A DNA stretch of 64,000 nucleotides from Elysia crispata (lineage: Eukaryota; Mollusca; Gastropoda; Plakobranchidae). The notes beneath the pieces were generated by a model. The model saw only the letters and a program-made list of their open reading frames with translations. It did not search any database and was not told the origin of the DNA. Made by a program: the position numbers and the translations under genes. The stretch is from NCBI GenBank assembly GCA_033675545.1, contig JAWDGP010004758.1:124001-188000 (forward strand). Direction: 5' to 3'. Shown one piece after another: positions 1 to 11,633 of the stretch (positions are counted from its first letter, which is position 1; each line of letters begins with the position of its first letter).

Positions 1-141
1 TTTTGGCCCTAAGTTTCCGTCTCCATAATCATCTCCTTTTGATGTGTGGATCTGAGGGTCTGTGTAGAGATCTCCCACTCCTTGAACATCAACAACAATC
101 AACTGATGGCCAGAACGCTCAAATGTAAAGTGACTGAAAGC
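1..141 (-). CDS. EEF2K: EEF2K coding exon 6 (alpha-kinase catalytic loop region), cut by window edge
   Basis: 47 codons are visible after acceptor TTCCACAG|GC. It encodes AFSHFTFERSG, then HQLIVVDVQGVGDLYTDPQ and GDGNLG, the most conserved segment of eEF2K alpha-kinases (catalytic Asp and Gly-rich loop). The exon continues beyond base 1. Confidence 0.95.
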
Positions 142-3100
142 CTGTGGAATAAAGAATATTTAAAACAAAAATTATTTTCAACTAAATGCAACAAAGTGCA
201 AATAGCTAATGTGCATTTACCTTCATTTTTCATTACATACAAATTAATACTGTATAACTCACAGTTGTTTTTCTTTTTTAAAAAATAACACTGGGTGATT
301 TGAAATTCCAACAAAAATGGTATAAATCTTTGACTTTTTTTTTCTCTTTTTCTGATCAATACAGTGCTGCTGATACATTTTAAAAAAATGCTTTTCACAG
401 CATATATACATCTATGAGTACATAATGGCAGTCACTTTTTGTGCATTCTATTCTGTTATAGTCTTATTTTTAATCTCTTCGAACTTCCTCTTGACCTCAA
501 CCAAAATTCTATCCACAACTCTACAAAGCTAACAAATTCATTCTAACTCTCTATCCCCAACTACTTCATTCATAAACCAAAACTAGATCCAGATCCAATA
601 AATTCATGTAAAAGAAGATTTGTTTTATTTCATTTTGTTGAAGTGGACTCACAACAACAACATAAAAGAAAACTGCTGGGGCAAACAAACTGAGCCCTCT
701 GAAATCAAATCCAATGAATTGCAATTTTGTATTTAAAATAACAATTAGCCAATGATTCTGTTAAAAAAAAAATATGGACAAATCAACTTTTGCTTTTCCA
801 AAGTGAAATCTTGAACCTCCATGAGAAAAAAAGCAAAATTGACCCAAAGGACAAAAAATCAGCAGCCCCAATGATATAAGGTTAGGTGAATTTTAATAAG
901 CATGTGATGAAAAAGTGAAGTTAAGAAAAAGTTAAGATATGACATTTGAGGTACCATGAACTACACTTTAAAGGCATATTACTCTTGATTCAAGTACAAT
1001 ATGATGAGATAATCACACAATCAGTTGAAGATAGATGGAAAAGACCTCCAAGTAATCAAAAACAGATAGCAGCAATGCGAGTTGATGGGGAAATCAGCTC
1101 ATTTAAAAAAGATTAAGTGTGGTGTCAGACAAGGATGTGTACTTTCCCCAGACCTTTTCTCTCTCTACGGTGAAAGTATTATGCAAAACCTTGAAGGATA
1201 TCCAGGAATAAAAGTAGGAGGGCACAACGTAAACAAATTGAGATAGGCTCATGGCGTTTTTATTAACAGCAGAAAATAAAAAAGACTAGCAACCAGAGAG
1301 AAACTAGAACATCTAGTGACAACTGGAATGATAAAAGGAAAACGCAGCAGGGGAAAGCAGCAAGAAAAGATGTTGGATGGACTAACAAAGTGGCTAAAAG
1401 AAGGAAGAGTGACAGAAGCCCTGAAGGCAATGAAGGATAGAGATGCATGGAAGGTCATGATCACCTACGCTGAAGAGCACGACACCTGATTGATTGATTG
1501 ATTCTTGATTCACAATTGTCCTGAGATAGTTGTGATGAGCAAGATGTCAGAAGATTCTTCTTTTCTCTGACTATCTGAAACATTGTAAATAGTATCCATA
1601 TCACCAATAGGTAACTCAATAAATTCCTTTGTTTTGTTTTTTTAATTTCAACACTCTTCATAAAAAAAATCATGAAATCTGACTCAGATGAAACACGTCA
1701 AAACCATTTATACAGAAATAAACATAAATAATCTTTCTCTTTCTTTCTTCCTTTGTTTCACATGTCCATCTGGTGATGTCTCCATTATATGTGTTGACAA
1801 GGAGGACGTTATTCCTTCAAAACATCAGTACTTACTTGAGTACTAACATGCTTACCTGTGGAGTGAGCCTCAGGTGCTCCTCTACATAGCCAGAGTTAGA
1901 GTTGTATTTCACATACTCTCCTTCAATAAAATGTTCCAAATGAAATAATGGTTTTCCAGCCCTGTTTGGAAACTCAAGTACGTACATCTGAAAGATGTCC
2001 ACCTGGATAGAAAAACAAAAAAAAAATTAAAAAAATTAGCATTTTTTAACTATTCTTTTTACACATGGCTGTTATTAAAAAAAAAAAAAATTATAGACAC
2101 ACTTTTGATGTTCAGTTATGCAACACGCAAAAAATTTTAATAAAAGTAAGACAGGAAATGCTATTTTAACTTTGTTTGAGCAGAAATCACACATTGACAG
2201 ACATAAAAATGTCAACAACAGCCACAAAAAATGATTTTTTTTAAAGGATTTCATCATCCTACAGGAATATTTTATCAGGTTAAACAATGTTTAAACTAAT
2301 ATTATTTTAAAAAATTTGTTCCAACTCAAGGCCTCCCTACATCTTGAAAGTAAAAGAAAGGAAAGCCTATAAAAGCCATTTTCCTTAACTACATCAAGAG
2401 ATTAAAAGGCACACACCATATGCTAAGGAAAGTTTATCTTTCCTACGAGATGGGATTTTAAACTTTGAATAAAATTACTTACACTTGAATGGTGTCCATT
2501 GAAACACTATTACAAGTTCTGAATGGTTTAAATTCTTAAATGTTAAGCCCTATTGCAGGTTCCATCAATTCAAGTATTTAAGAATTAAGCACAAAAATAT
2601 CAACTTTGTGTCATTACTTCTCCTGTTAATACAAAGAGGAGAATACCATGATGAAAAGTTTGGCAAGACAGTTTTTAATATGAGGCAGTCTAAATATATT
2701 GATGAATAAAAATATGAGGCTTTAAAAAATACAGTTGTAAATTAAGAATAAATGATAATTATGTGGACTCCATATACATGATAATTATAGTCCACTGCCA
2801 TAAACTATCTTACTTTCTTTGGAGGATTATGCCTGTTATATTCTTCGCCCCACAACTTTGCATCCATTTGTAGCTTGACATCCTGGAAGTAGACTTCTCT
2901 GTCCACCACTTCAATGTAACTTTTTGCTACATAGTTACTGGCATTGATATCCAAGCCATGGGAAGAGTTGCACAATGTTGAGTGCCTTTTCCTCCTGTAA
3001 AATATATTAAACTTATTACCAACTTAACTTTTGATAGGGGGCTCCCAATAACCTGCTTTAAAAATTCAGTTTTTGCATTTTTATATCACTAACAATAGTA

Positions 3101-4867
3101 TCATGAAATTTTTTTCTTTCAAATTTCAGAGTCATACTCAAGCTGGATATTTTTCATATTGAAGAGTTGCTTGACATGTGTGTGCACCTCTAATTGTGGT
3201 ATCCTCTGATGAACAGATAACCTTATTAATTTCTTTCTCAGCAATATGACACTCAAGATATGGCATTGTGTACCCATTGTTCTCTAAAAATACTCACACT
3301 CTATAGCACTGCCTCATAGCACCACGTGTAAATGGCTGTGGATGAGTAACAATTGTATAAATTGTCAATTTCTTTATGAATTGCACCAACTACTGCTAAA
3401 ATTATACAATGAAAGTGTTTTAGGTGGGTCAGTTTATGAACAATGATACCTTCAGGATTTCATCAAACATTTGATCAAATATAATTCAAGCAAATTTTTG
3501 CCTCCATAATTTAATTTATGAAACTTACTTCACATTTTATCTAATATTTAATAGCCTTTAATTACATATTTATTTTACATTGTGACTTGAAAATATTTGA
3601 TCAATAATGTTACCATATAATTATATTGTATTCTTTCTGCTTTAGACAGGCATTATTTGTTCAGTTCGTTTTTGTTTTTTTCTCTCCTTCATCTCTTTAT
3701 GTTGTTTAGTGAACACTGGATTATAAGCAGTGAAAGATTGTTTTGATATGCTAGAGTGAAACACTGTTTCTAAGGGCTGCTCTTCTGAGAGTTCAGAATG
3801 GCATATTACTTGGTAATGGACTTTACAAGAACCATCATCACTTTGAGTAAGAGTTAGAAAGTAAATACGAAATCATTTTTTTTTTTTTAAATTTTATGTA
3901 TCAAGGCATTTTGTTAAATTAAGTTGATCTATTCGGATAGCACATACTAAATTTGCCTTTCCCTAAGATTGGGAAGTAAAAGCTAGCTATTCCTCTTATT
4001 TTAATAAATAAAATAAAAATTGATTAAACTATGCAATAGACTTGTACCTTTTTATCCATCTTGACAAGAACAGTGTCTTGCATCCAGAGCTGTTTATGTG
4101 CGTGGTAACGATGGCGAATGGCCATCTCAGTTTCCAGTTCATCTAGATGATACTGCTCCCACTGATCCACCCCCTTTCGCAACTTCCTCATGATACGCTC
4201 AAATTTTGGTTTTAACTTAAATGAGGGCTTTTTCTGAGGATCAGCTGCCGCTTTATTCTGCAGAGCCTTAGCCTGAGAGATAGCCAGCGGTTTTAAATTG
4301 CTATCAGGTAGGACTCCAGAGTAGGCCTAAAAATATATGACAATAAAGGTTTACACAAAATATGCATTTAATACAAAAAATGGACTCACTCTTAAACTGT
4401 ACACAATGCAGCTTTCCTTCAACGTTTATATGACTTAAAATTTCTTTTATCAGTGCATTTCCTCCCAAAAACAATTTTTCTTTGAATAGTGTTATGGTAA
4501 CTTACAGGAGACTAAACTTCTTTGCACTTTCTAAAGGAAAACTTTCCTCTAAAATAGTTTACATTTCCAACCAGAATGTACAGAATACAAGTCATCAAAA
4601 TGTAGAAATTTCAAGAAATACCTTTAGAAGCCTTCTCTCTCTCAAGGTTATCATAGCCTTCACTGGCTCTCCATCACTATCACGCCGATTATTGTCTATG
4701 TCTGTGCTGCACTGATCTGCAAGGCTTTCACAAGAGGCATCAATGTCAGTGATGGGAAACAGCATGATGTGGTCATCTTCCTCATCACTGCTTTGGTCAC
4801 TATGCCTACTGCTTTCTGTGTCTCTATTGTAGTTTCTGTCCCGATCTCTGTTGTCAACAATCTCCAT
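1..4867 (-). CDS. EEF2K: Eukaryotic elongation factor 2 kinase, 5' part of gene (six coding exons, runs off window)
   Basis: Coding exons in transcript order are 4867-4622, 4326-4048, 3335-3298, 2994-2814, 2002-1856 and 141-1. They join in frame (phases 0,0,2,0,0) into about 344 codons. The protein begins with an acidic, Ser-rich N-terminus containing SSDEEDD and FPITD. A basic/aromatic putative calmodulin-binding stretch follows (FERIMRKLRKGVDQWEQYHL). The alpha-kinase domain then shows NYVAKSYIE (ATP-binding lysine region), LWGEEYNRH, GKPLFHLEHFIEGEYVKYNS, HQLIVVDVQGVGDLYTDPQ and GDGNLG. These blocks match known eEF2 kinases in order and spacing. In that family the enzyme is a cytosolic Ca2+/calmodulin-dependent kinase that phosphorylates eEF2 and slows translation elongation. 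The start is the ATG at 4867; an in-frame TAA lies about 50 nt upstream. The remaining kinase end and the SEL1-like C-terminal part lie outside the window. Confidence 0.95.
142..1011. other. EEF2K intron sequence, nothing recognised
   Basis: AT-rich with short A and T runs. Open frames here are short and show no codon structure or family resemblance. Confidence 0.5.
1012..1504 (+). mobile_element. Decayed non-LTR (LINE) retrotransposon fragment in an EEF2K intron
   Basis: One frame reads a reverse-transcriptase palm segment, VRQGCVLSPDLFSLYGE followed by GYPGIKVGGHNVNKLR. The expected YADD catalytic motif is replaced by stop-AHG (about 1242-1253), so the copy is dead. After an internal deletion, a second open stretch (about 1306-1488) gives the C-terminal end with KRSRGKQQEKMLDGL and RDAWKVMI, ending HDT-stop. 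The end is a TGAT tetranucleotide tail (1486-1502), typical of many LINE 3' ends. It lies antisense to EEF2K, and a frame slip occurs near 1112. The clade is not assigned. Confidence 0.8.
1738..1802 (-). repeat. Dispersed repeat, copy 1 of an inverted pair
   Basis: The reverse complement of this roughly 65-bp segment matches 5047-5111 with only a few mismatches. The core reads GGAGACATCACCAGATGGAC followed by GTGAAA and GGAAGAAAGAAAG. Confidence 0.75.
1856..2002 (-). CDS. EEF2K: EEF2K coding exon 5 (alpha-kinase core)
   Basis: 49 codons, acceptor ATCCAG|GTG, donor ACAG|GTAAG. It encodes GKPLFHLEHFIEGEYVKYNS and ends LRLTPQ, as in animal eEF2K. Confidence 0.95.
2814..2994 (-). CDS. EEF2K: EEF2K coding exon 4 (alpha-kinase ATP-binding region)
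   Basis: 181 nt: one base completing the split Val codon, then 60 codons. Acceptor TTTTACAG|G, donor AAA|GTAAG. It includes ASNYVAKSYIE, with the lysine of the nucleotide site, then YFQDVKLQMDAKLWGEEYNR. Confidence 0.94.
3298..3335 (-). CDS. EEF2K: EEF2K coding exon 3, 38-nt microexon
   Basis: Acceptor CATCCACAG|CCA and donor AGAGT|GTGAGT. It encodes PFTRGAMRQCYR plus two bases that complete a Val codon with the next exon. This supplies exactly the PFxRGAMRxC block otherwise missing between exons 2 and 4, and it restores the reading frame. Confidence 0.9.
4048..4326 (-). CDS. EEF2K: EEF2K coding exon 2 (calmodulin-binding region, start of alpha-kinase domain)
   Basis: 93 codons, acceptor TTTTTAG|GCC, donor AAG|GTACAAG. 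It carries the basic amphipathic segment FERIMRKLRKG and the conserved blocks DQWEQYHL and RHRYH that lead into the kinase domain. It ends at VLVKMDKK, which lines up with VLIKM... in vertebrates. Confidence 0.92.
4622..4867 (-). CDS. EEF2K: EEF2K coding exon 1
   Basis: 82 codons from ATG 4867 to ...RRLLK, ending at a donor that reads AAG|GTATTT. The exon encodes a charged, presumably disordered N-terminus. SSDEEDD followed by FPITD resembles the vertebrate eEF2K N-terminal motif. The sequence directly upstream is purine-rich and is probably 5' UTR. Confidence 0.88.
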
Positions 4868-5046
4868 CCTGATTCTTTCTTTAAGCTTTCCACCAACTCT
4901 TTTCTCTTACCTTGTTACAAGGATGTTTTAAGATATTTGAATGTCCTACGTATGTCTTATACCTTACTTTTCAAACCTAAAACTATCAATTGAATATAAG
5001 CCTTTGTTTTATTAGTTCTAAGAGGAGATATTTGTTAAGATTGCTT

Positions 5047-5111
5047 CTTGTCAACACATACAATGGAGACATCACCAGATGGACCTGTGAAAGAAAGGAA
5101 GAAAGAAAGAC
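5047..5111 (+). repeat. Dispersed repeat, copy 2 of an inverted pair
   Basis: This is the partner of 1738-1802 in opposite orientation. It lies about 180 bp upstream of the EEF2K start codon, so it could overlap the 5' UTR or promoter. The two copies flank coding exons 1-5. I read them as two insertions of one short repeat rather than the termini of one element. Confidence 0.7.
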
Positions 5112-7290
5112 AAACATTATTTCTTCAAAAAGACAAAACAAAACAAAATAACAGAGCTCCTCAACAATTTAGAGAAAGAAAACATAGACATGAAAATATT
5201 AAGCATTATATTTTGCTTTTTATCTATTCACAAAAACTGGACCCATGACTATTATAAAGTTTGTCCTATTTAATGTACAAAGACCGCATAACTGATTAAA
5301 GGTGAACTCAACTCAAATGTTATAATTAAGCCCTGCAGTGATGCCCTTAAAAAGAATTCAAGTAAAATGCTTTTTAGCAGATACCTGTAAAAATATGTTC
5401 AATAAATAATCCCTTCCTATTTCTTCTTAGCCTTGCAAAAACCATTAGGAACACTCATTCATAGCCTTGAGTCATGGGTAAGGATGCCATTAATTTAAAG
5501 ATTGGCCAAAAAAGACATTAGGAGCAATCTTTTATCCCGATCTGGAAATAATCTAATATCAATATATCCATAAATATCATATGTTGTTTTTGGTTGTTTT
5601 CTTCACCCCTCCCCTTCCCAGTAAAATTGCTTTTCTTTACAGGCTTCCTAAATAAATGAAAATATCAAGTTGAATTATTTCCTGCATGGAACGCTGGGAA
5701 AGAAAAAAAAAACCCAGTGTATAAATATATATATAGATAGATAGATTTGATTGTTACGACCATCTTTACTTGTTTATAGTAATCTAAATTAAAATACAAG
5801 CACAATGAGTTATATTTTTTACTATAAATTGTCTGCTTGCAGCAACACAAATAATGTTTGGAATCTTTGTATAACCTTTCTAGAAAAATAAAATTTATTG
5901 CATATTGGATAATGTTAAGGCACAACAGGTACAAGTAAAGTATTAATTATATCACCATGGCAAATGGTCTTAAGAATAAGATCACGATTAAGTCAACAGA
6001 TGGTGGCCTGAAATGCCAAGTAATAATACATGTACAAATATTTTAAAATTTAAAAAGGTCTCCAAAATTAAATGAGCTGGAAAAACACAAATACAATTAA
6101 TAACCCATAATTCTGAAGCAACCTAACACTACATAATTTTTAGAGAAATGAGGTTACAAGAATAGTGATAAGGTTCTATCTTTTTTTTTTGTCATCAATT
6201 CTTTTACACATTGACTTAGCATGTACTGCAATAAAAATCTAAGGGTTTGCAAAACCTAGAAGGAAACATAAATGAAAAATAGTGGCATGTACTCTAGGAT
6301 ATCAATTAATACTCTATTCAGACAACGTAAAAATATATGAGTATGAGACAGTAAGGTACTAAGATACGCCTATTACATATCAAATAGGAATCCTGACAGA
6401 TTAGTGAATATTATCTAATATTTGTATTATAATGAATAACTATAATTTGGCAATGCTTTATAATACTATTATCATATGAGACACAAAATAGAAAAATTAC
6501 AAGTTTGCATAAAATTTACTCATGCTAATTGTAAATAATAATTTCTCAATATATCAGTTGAATGCATGTATAAGGATGACAACTTCAAAAAACTTATGGT
6601 AGTAGCAATATGCAGTCTTTGCTCATGGATTATCAAAAGCCAAATAAATGGTTTGATCATGGATCATGGATTCAGTTGTATATAATTTATCAAAATGAAA
6701 TATTGTTCTATTAACAACTACCACAATCATAATTGTAATTCATCTAAATACCTAAGAAAGTCAACAAATCAAGCTGGTGCCATGATAAGCATAGGTTTAG
6801 AAGAGAAAGCAAAACATACACCCTGTAATACAGAGATCTGCTCCCTTTTACCCACGCAAAATCTATGTGTCGTGATCAGAACTGATTCATAATCGATTCT
6901 ATAAGCTTTAACCTTCCTCGTCAACACACTAGAACTTTTTCACAAAAGAGGTAGCTAGTGAGAAAAGGCTCTTGACTGAGAGGAAAATTCATTATTACCT
7001 GCTTAGAAATACATGTACATGATATCAAACGCAGTTAAGTTAATAAGATGAGGGTTGACCCAAAAAAAATTAAAACAAAACATTAAAAAAAAAAAATTTG
7101 TAAAGGCTGTAAAAAAAAATTGTCACCATAAAATTCCATCAGCAGAGTTGTGGTCTCAAATCTAAAAAATTACATAGGACCATTTGTACTAAAATCACAA
7201 ACACGAAATGTCTTTATCAAAGTTATTTAGCTCACACATGCTACTTTGTTAATTTTACACACTTTTTTATGACAGGTTAAAGAGATAGCC
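5112..7290. other. No gene recognised
   Basis: AT-rich sequence upstream of EEF2K coding exon 1. It may be a 5' intron of that gene if 8984 onward is its first exon. Open frames (for example 5665-5934 minus and 6695-6892 plus) lack family similarity or splice context. Confidence 0.5.
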
Positions 7291-7294
7291 TTAA

Positions 7295-7537
7295 CCTTTT
7301 CCCATCACACAATCACTGGGCCTATTATTCCCTCTATACACTTTATGTAAGTGTTGCAATTCCTTGCGAATGCAGCTTTTAAGGGTATTTTCAAAAATTC
7401 ATTAAAATCAGTATTACAACAATGCTCAGAAGCAGCAGGGTGATGCGAAGTGGTGCTGGTACAAGAGAGCCTCACACAAGCGGAACGATCAGTTGTAAAC
7501 CGGCCCACTTCTCCGTGGAGAGCCGAGATGTGAAAGG
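7295..7537. mobile_element. Candidate piggyBac-like MITE with TTAA target duplication
   Basis: TTAA at 7291-7294 is followed by CCTTTTCCCATC. The other end reads GATGTGAAAGG followed by TTAA at 7538-7541. In reverse complement that end begins CCTTTCACATC, so the ends form an imperfect 11-12 bp terminal inverted repeat starting with CC beside TTAA, the piggyBac signature. The 243-bp interior codes for nothing recognisable. Confidence 0.5.
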
Positions 7538-7916
7538 TTAATCACTGGAGTGTGGCCACTACTATTTTCAGGCCTGAAGTTTATCAAAGACATTCTTTAT
7601 TGTGGCTCAATATTTATCTGATTAGATCAAAACCAATTTTTCAAAAATCCAGATTTGGATAAAAGCAAATTGAAAATTTCATCAAATCGTCAAAATATTG
7701 ATACCACCTTGAAAGGAGCTAAACTTAATGGGCCATGGGCCAACTTTCTAGAATTAAGTGTCTGAAAATCAAGGCAAGCCAAAAGCCTGATTTATAAGCA
7801 TTAGATTATTTCAATTTGTTATCATTTGCAGTTTTATTGCCATTTGATTCATCTTTAACCAACATCATTATTAATTTAAAAAGCTTTTGATAACCGCAAA
7901 AGAAATATTCGTACTA

Positions 7917-8212
7917 TTGCAGTTCACGGCCCAACTCACCCTAAGCTTTAAAATTTAATTTTCTAAATGAATTTGATATGCTGAACACGAAAATGAAGGT
8001 TTCATTTGTCGCAAATAAATATTTTTTAAGCACAAGAGGGTTAGAATACAGAACTGGGACAAACATCAGGAAATAGTGCAAAACAAAGATGCTTATATCT
8101 TAAAAAGCATTTATTTGTGACGAATAAAACCTTCGTATTCGTGTTCAGTGAATGAAACTCATTAAGAAACATACAATTTTAAAGCTTAAATGCGTTTGGC
8201 CCGTTTGTGCAA
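7917..8212. mobile_element. Foldback (palindromic) MITE, about 296 bp
   Basis: The left arm (GGCCCAACTCACCC, AGCTTTAAAATT, GAACACGAAAATGAAGG, TCGCAAATAAATA) reappears as a reverse complement in the right arm from about 8105 to 8212. Each arm is about 100 bp. The same arm sequence occurs at 43391 and 43700, so this is a dispersed family. Confidence 0.8.
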
Positions 8213-8567
8213 AAATACCCAAGATAATAGAGAGTGTTCTAAATTATTAGATTAGTCCATTTCTCTATAAACATCAGCGGTACTTTACCCATTCAGAAGT
8301 GCAGTTCCCAAACTTTACATTTAACTTCAGTTCTCTTATCGTACTGTAACAGTTTTGCATGTATGTTGACAAAGTTGATACAACCATTATTGCCAGAACA
8401 TTATTATCAGCCACCATGGTCGTTTTGTAACAGTTCAGATTTTGCAGAACTTCACTTCTAAATTTATGTGATGCAGAATCAAAGGGCCAAGAACTGTTAA
8501 AGCAGTTCTTCAATTTTTCTCAATTCATAAGCAATAGAAATTTTAGAATCATATAATCTAATCTAGA
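8213..8567. other. No gene recognised
   Basis: Unique-looking AT-rich sequence between the foldback MITE and the TAGATC cluster. I see no coding signal. Confidence 0.45.
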
Positions 8568-8968
8568 TTCTAGGTCTTGATCAATGTTCACAGACCATAA
8601 GTCAATATTACCTCTTTTGAATTGAAGGCCCCTCATGTACGACTGTGATTTATTTAACTCAAGTTCTAGGTCTAGATCTAGACTAGAATCTAGGTAAAAC
8701 CAAGAAAGAGTCCTAAAGCTTGTATTTTAAGGACCATAATGGGTACCATATAATGTCACACAAAAGGCCTATTGTATTGGGTTCTCTTCGTTGTAAACTG
8801 GTTTAAGTTAAAAATACAATTTTGTCATTGGATTTGCAAAGATAAATTGGCACTAGAGGTCTAACAGACGATAATTTAATTCAGTCTCAGATTTCACACC
8901 TCTTTTAAAATCTTGATTAGATCTAATCTAGGTATAGATCTAGATCTATATCTAGATCTAATCTAAAC
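8568..8968. repeat. Clusters of TAGATC/AGATCT short motifs
   Basis: Dense imperfect iterations of TAGATCTAGATC-type hexamers occur at about 8570-8695 and 8918-8965. Similar clusters are at 39594-39610 and 42866-42950. They look like short locally expanded motifs of this genome rather than an element. Confidence 0.55.
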
Positions 8969-8983
8969 TTCGTGTTATCTTAC

Positions 8984-9110
8984 CAGAAGCTCTGACGATT
9001 CCGGCCGCTGCCTCTGTATTGTAGATGCAATTTGGTTTAGATTTACTGGTATAATATGCATTCAAAAGGTTGTCAAGCTTACTTCCTAATCGGGATCAAG
9101 ATCCAGATCG
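8984..9110 (-). other. Candidate non-coding first exon (possibly EEF2K 5' UTR), upstream boundary unknown
   Basis: A strong minus-strand donor, CTTCTG|GTAAGAT (exon edge 8984), follows a locally GC-richer stretch with CGGCCG. This sits about 4.1 kb upstream of the EEF2K start codon in the same orientation. The link to EEF2K is inference; no transcript evidence is available and the 5' end is arbitrary here. Confidence 0.25.
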
Positions 9111-11433
9111 ATCAATCAAATACTGAGAGGTCTAGATTCTAACAAGATTTTAGAGAACAGTGTGCTCGCGGAAAGAAATTCAATCAAGTAATATTAGCTT
9201 GCATTTATCGAGACCCTGACACCGAGTCCCGTTCTCTCTGTACTCTGTAGTTGATGCAGGGCATACATTGAGGCTTGGCTCAAATCTACCGACCCTAGCC
9301 TAGAGTGGCGAACGTGCGTGTGTGTGTATACAACAAACACCGACTTCTCAGAGTTGCCGACTGTCACCACAGCGCTTCTTGCTTTTTCGTCAATTTCCCT
9401 ACATTTCCCACCTACGTGCATTTTAGTTCGTTTTTTTTCCCCTTTACCTTATTGTTCACAATTATGATCTGGTGATTTTGATTTATTTTGTGGAGTTTAA
9501 ACCTATAAAAATATTTTGCAATCAATCGGAACTGATGAAATGAAATAATCATGCAATATAATGTAGGGTAAACTCGTGTTTCTACTGAAAGAAAAAAAAA
9601 AGGTGACCTCATTCAACCCTTCTACTACCAAAACAACGTGAGGGTGAACTAGGGAAGAAATCGGTTTTTGCACACGCGCACAAGCATCAAAACAAAGAAG
9701 GTCAAGGTTGCTGCTAAGTTCGGGTTACAGCCAGCGTTCACTCTGTTGTTCTTTTTTGCACGAGGCATAGATCTAGCCTTACATAGAATGCAAATTGGGC
9801 GAAGCCAAAGAAGTCGAGACTAGTCAGTCGTACAATGTACATGATTGTAGTAACTCCAAGAAGAAAATATTGGTATGGTAGGCTTTACATGAACTAATTT
9901 TTTTCCGACTGTAAGCTAAATCTAGATCTCTGCTGAAGCAATATAAGGATGAGCTCCGGTATGTAGAATTAAGTTCTGTGAATGTTTCAGCGGACATAAA
10001 TAAAATAGTTTAAGATTGAAATTTATGGCCATCATTATTATAATTATAATTATGTATCTATTTTCATGCCCCAAAACCCGTACCATGAACTTCTGTTGCT
10101 GTTTGCAAATCATTGCCCTCCACAGCAAATAACATGCCACCCGCCCATCCCATCCCCCCCCCCCCCCATCCCCCTTTTTTTTTTCCTCCTCTTACTGTGC
10201 TGTATCGATTAGCAAATTTCCTATTGACGCCTTCAATATTTAATTTTATTTTGTATATTAATTTTAAACCATAATTGAGGGAGTTAATAAAATGGGGGCG
10301 GGGCGAGGCGGGGCAATTATTTGCAATTTCCTTTGGGAAAGATAAATACTTTTTATTTTTACCTCAGCTCCCTTTACCATCCCCTAACCCCTCGGTTCTA
10401 TTTAAACGCTCAACTTTCTAACCGCAAACTATCAAAGTTCATGGTCCATCAAGACAAGAGAAGACCATGGTTGTCATTTTTGACAGCATCATAATTATAC
10501 TTTCATTTATGCATGTACGTGCTCTACGTGCACACAGCAGTCTATGCAATGGAACATGAATGTTGCCTCCCTGACTCAGAGCTTCTCAGGCCTGAGGTCT
10601 CCTCAGCCAAGGCCTTGCTTCAGCTCGAAGAACCTCTCCTGTTCTAATCCAACTTGAACTGCGGAGAAGAGAGTGAAAAAGGGTTTCAGACTTGCATACC
10701 CTTCGGAGCGTGTAGCATAGGATTAGCCTTTATGATTCTGAGACAGCTTTCCATTGGCTCAAGCATAATTTGACACAGGTGTGTGGAGACAAATTAAGAA
10801 GCGACATTACTGTTTCAATGCTGCCTAATCTTTTTCACATAATGACGTTTAATATATTGTGTACTTTTGAAACATGCGATCTACAAAAGAAATAAATTAT
10901 TAAGATTGAGTGTGTCCTTCAAGGTTAACAGTTGCAAAATAGATGCTGGAAATTCGAGAAATCAATTTCAACAAGACAAAAGGGCAGGTTATTTATTATT
11001 ATTGGGTTATTTTTAGGTCACACGCTTACTATAAGCGTTAATTAGGATCTGTAAACACACTTCCTTCACGCAAAAAAAAAAAAACAAACGATATCAATAA
11101 CAACGACGAGGAAATTTCAAGAACTTTTTCAGCAGCAGCTGAACTTAACTGTACAATATGGTGTAACAACCTCACGAATGTTTGCTAATGCCTTGCTTGA
11201 GACTTTTTTTTTTCTGCCCTTTTCACCGTCAAGCGTAACCTCACAAATCATCCACATTGCAGTACTTTAGCTTAATGGTCGCCTTGTCCACACTCATAGC
11301 AAGACCAAACCCGACTTAAGTACATTTGGTGCGTTTGTCACAGAACCAAAATATGCAAACAAGGAGCTCGTATTGCCGTTATTTAATAATCAAAGCCATT
11401 TGAACGGATCAGTTAAAAAGAAGCTAACTGAAA

Positions 11434-11437
<4 letters not shown>
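9111..11437. other. No gene recognised; contains G-rich and C-rich tracts
   Basis: There is a C-rich tract at 10140-10175, and a G-rich run at about 10294-10315 (GGGGGCGGGGCGAGGCGGGG) that could form a quadruplex. Open frames here are short and unrecognised. Confidence 0.45.

Positions 11438-11512
<75 letters not shown>
11438..11512. repeat. Compound microsatellite (TA)n(GA)n
   Basis: About 43 bp of TA followed by about 32 bp of GA with no interruption. Confidence 0.97.
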
Positions 11513-11515
<3 letters not shown>

Positions 11516-11573
11516 CTTACCTTAAATTCTCTGCATACTACACTTGTGTTTCAATTATTCCAACTTATCTTCA

Positions 11574-11576
<3 letters not shown>

Positions 11577-11632
<56 letters not shown>
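11577..11632. repeat. (TA)n microsatellite
   Basis: About 56 bp of uninterrupted TA. Confidence 0.97.

Positions 11633-11633
<1 letters not shown>

Noticed and set aside
1738..5111. The 65-bp inverted pair as termini of one 3.4-kb transposon
   Set aside because: The interval contains conserved EEF2K exons with normal splice sites, so two independent repeat copies are more likely.
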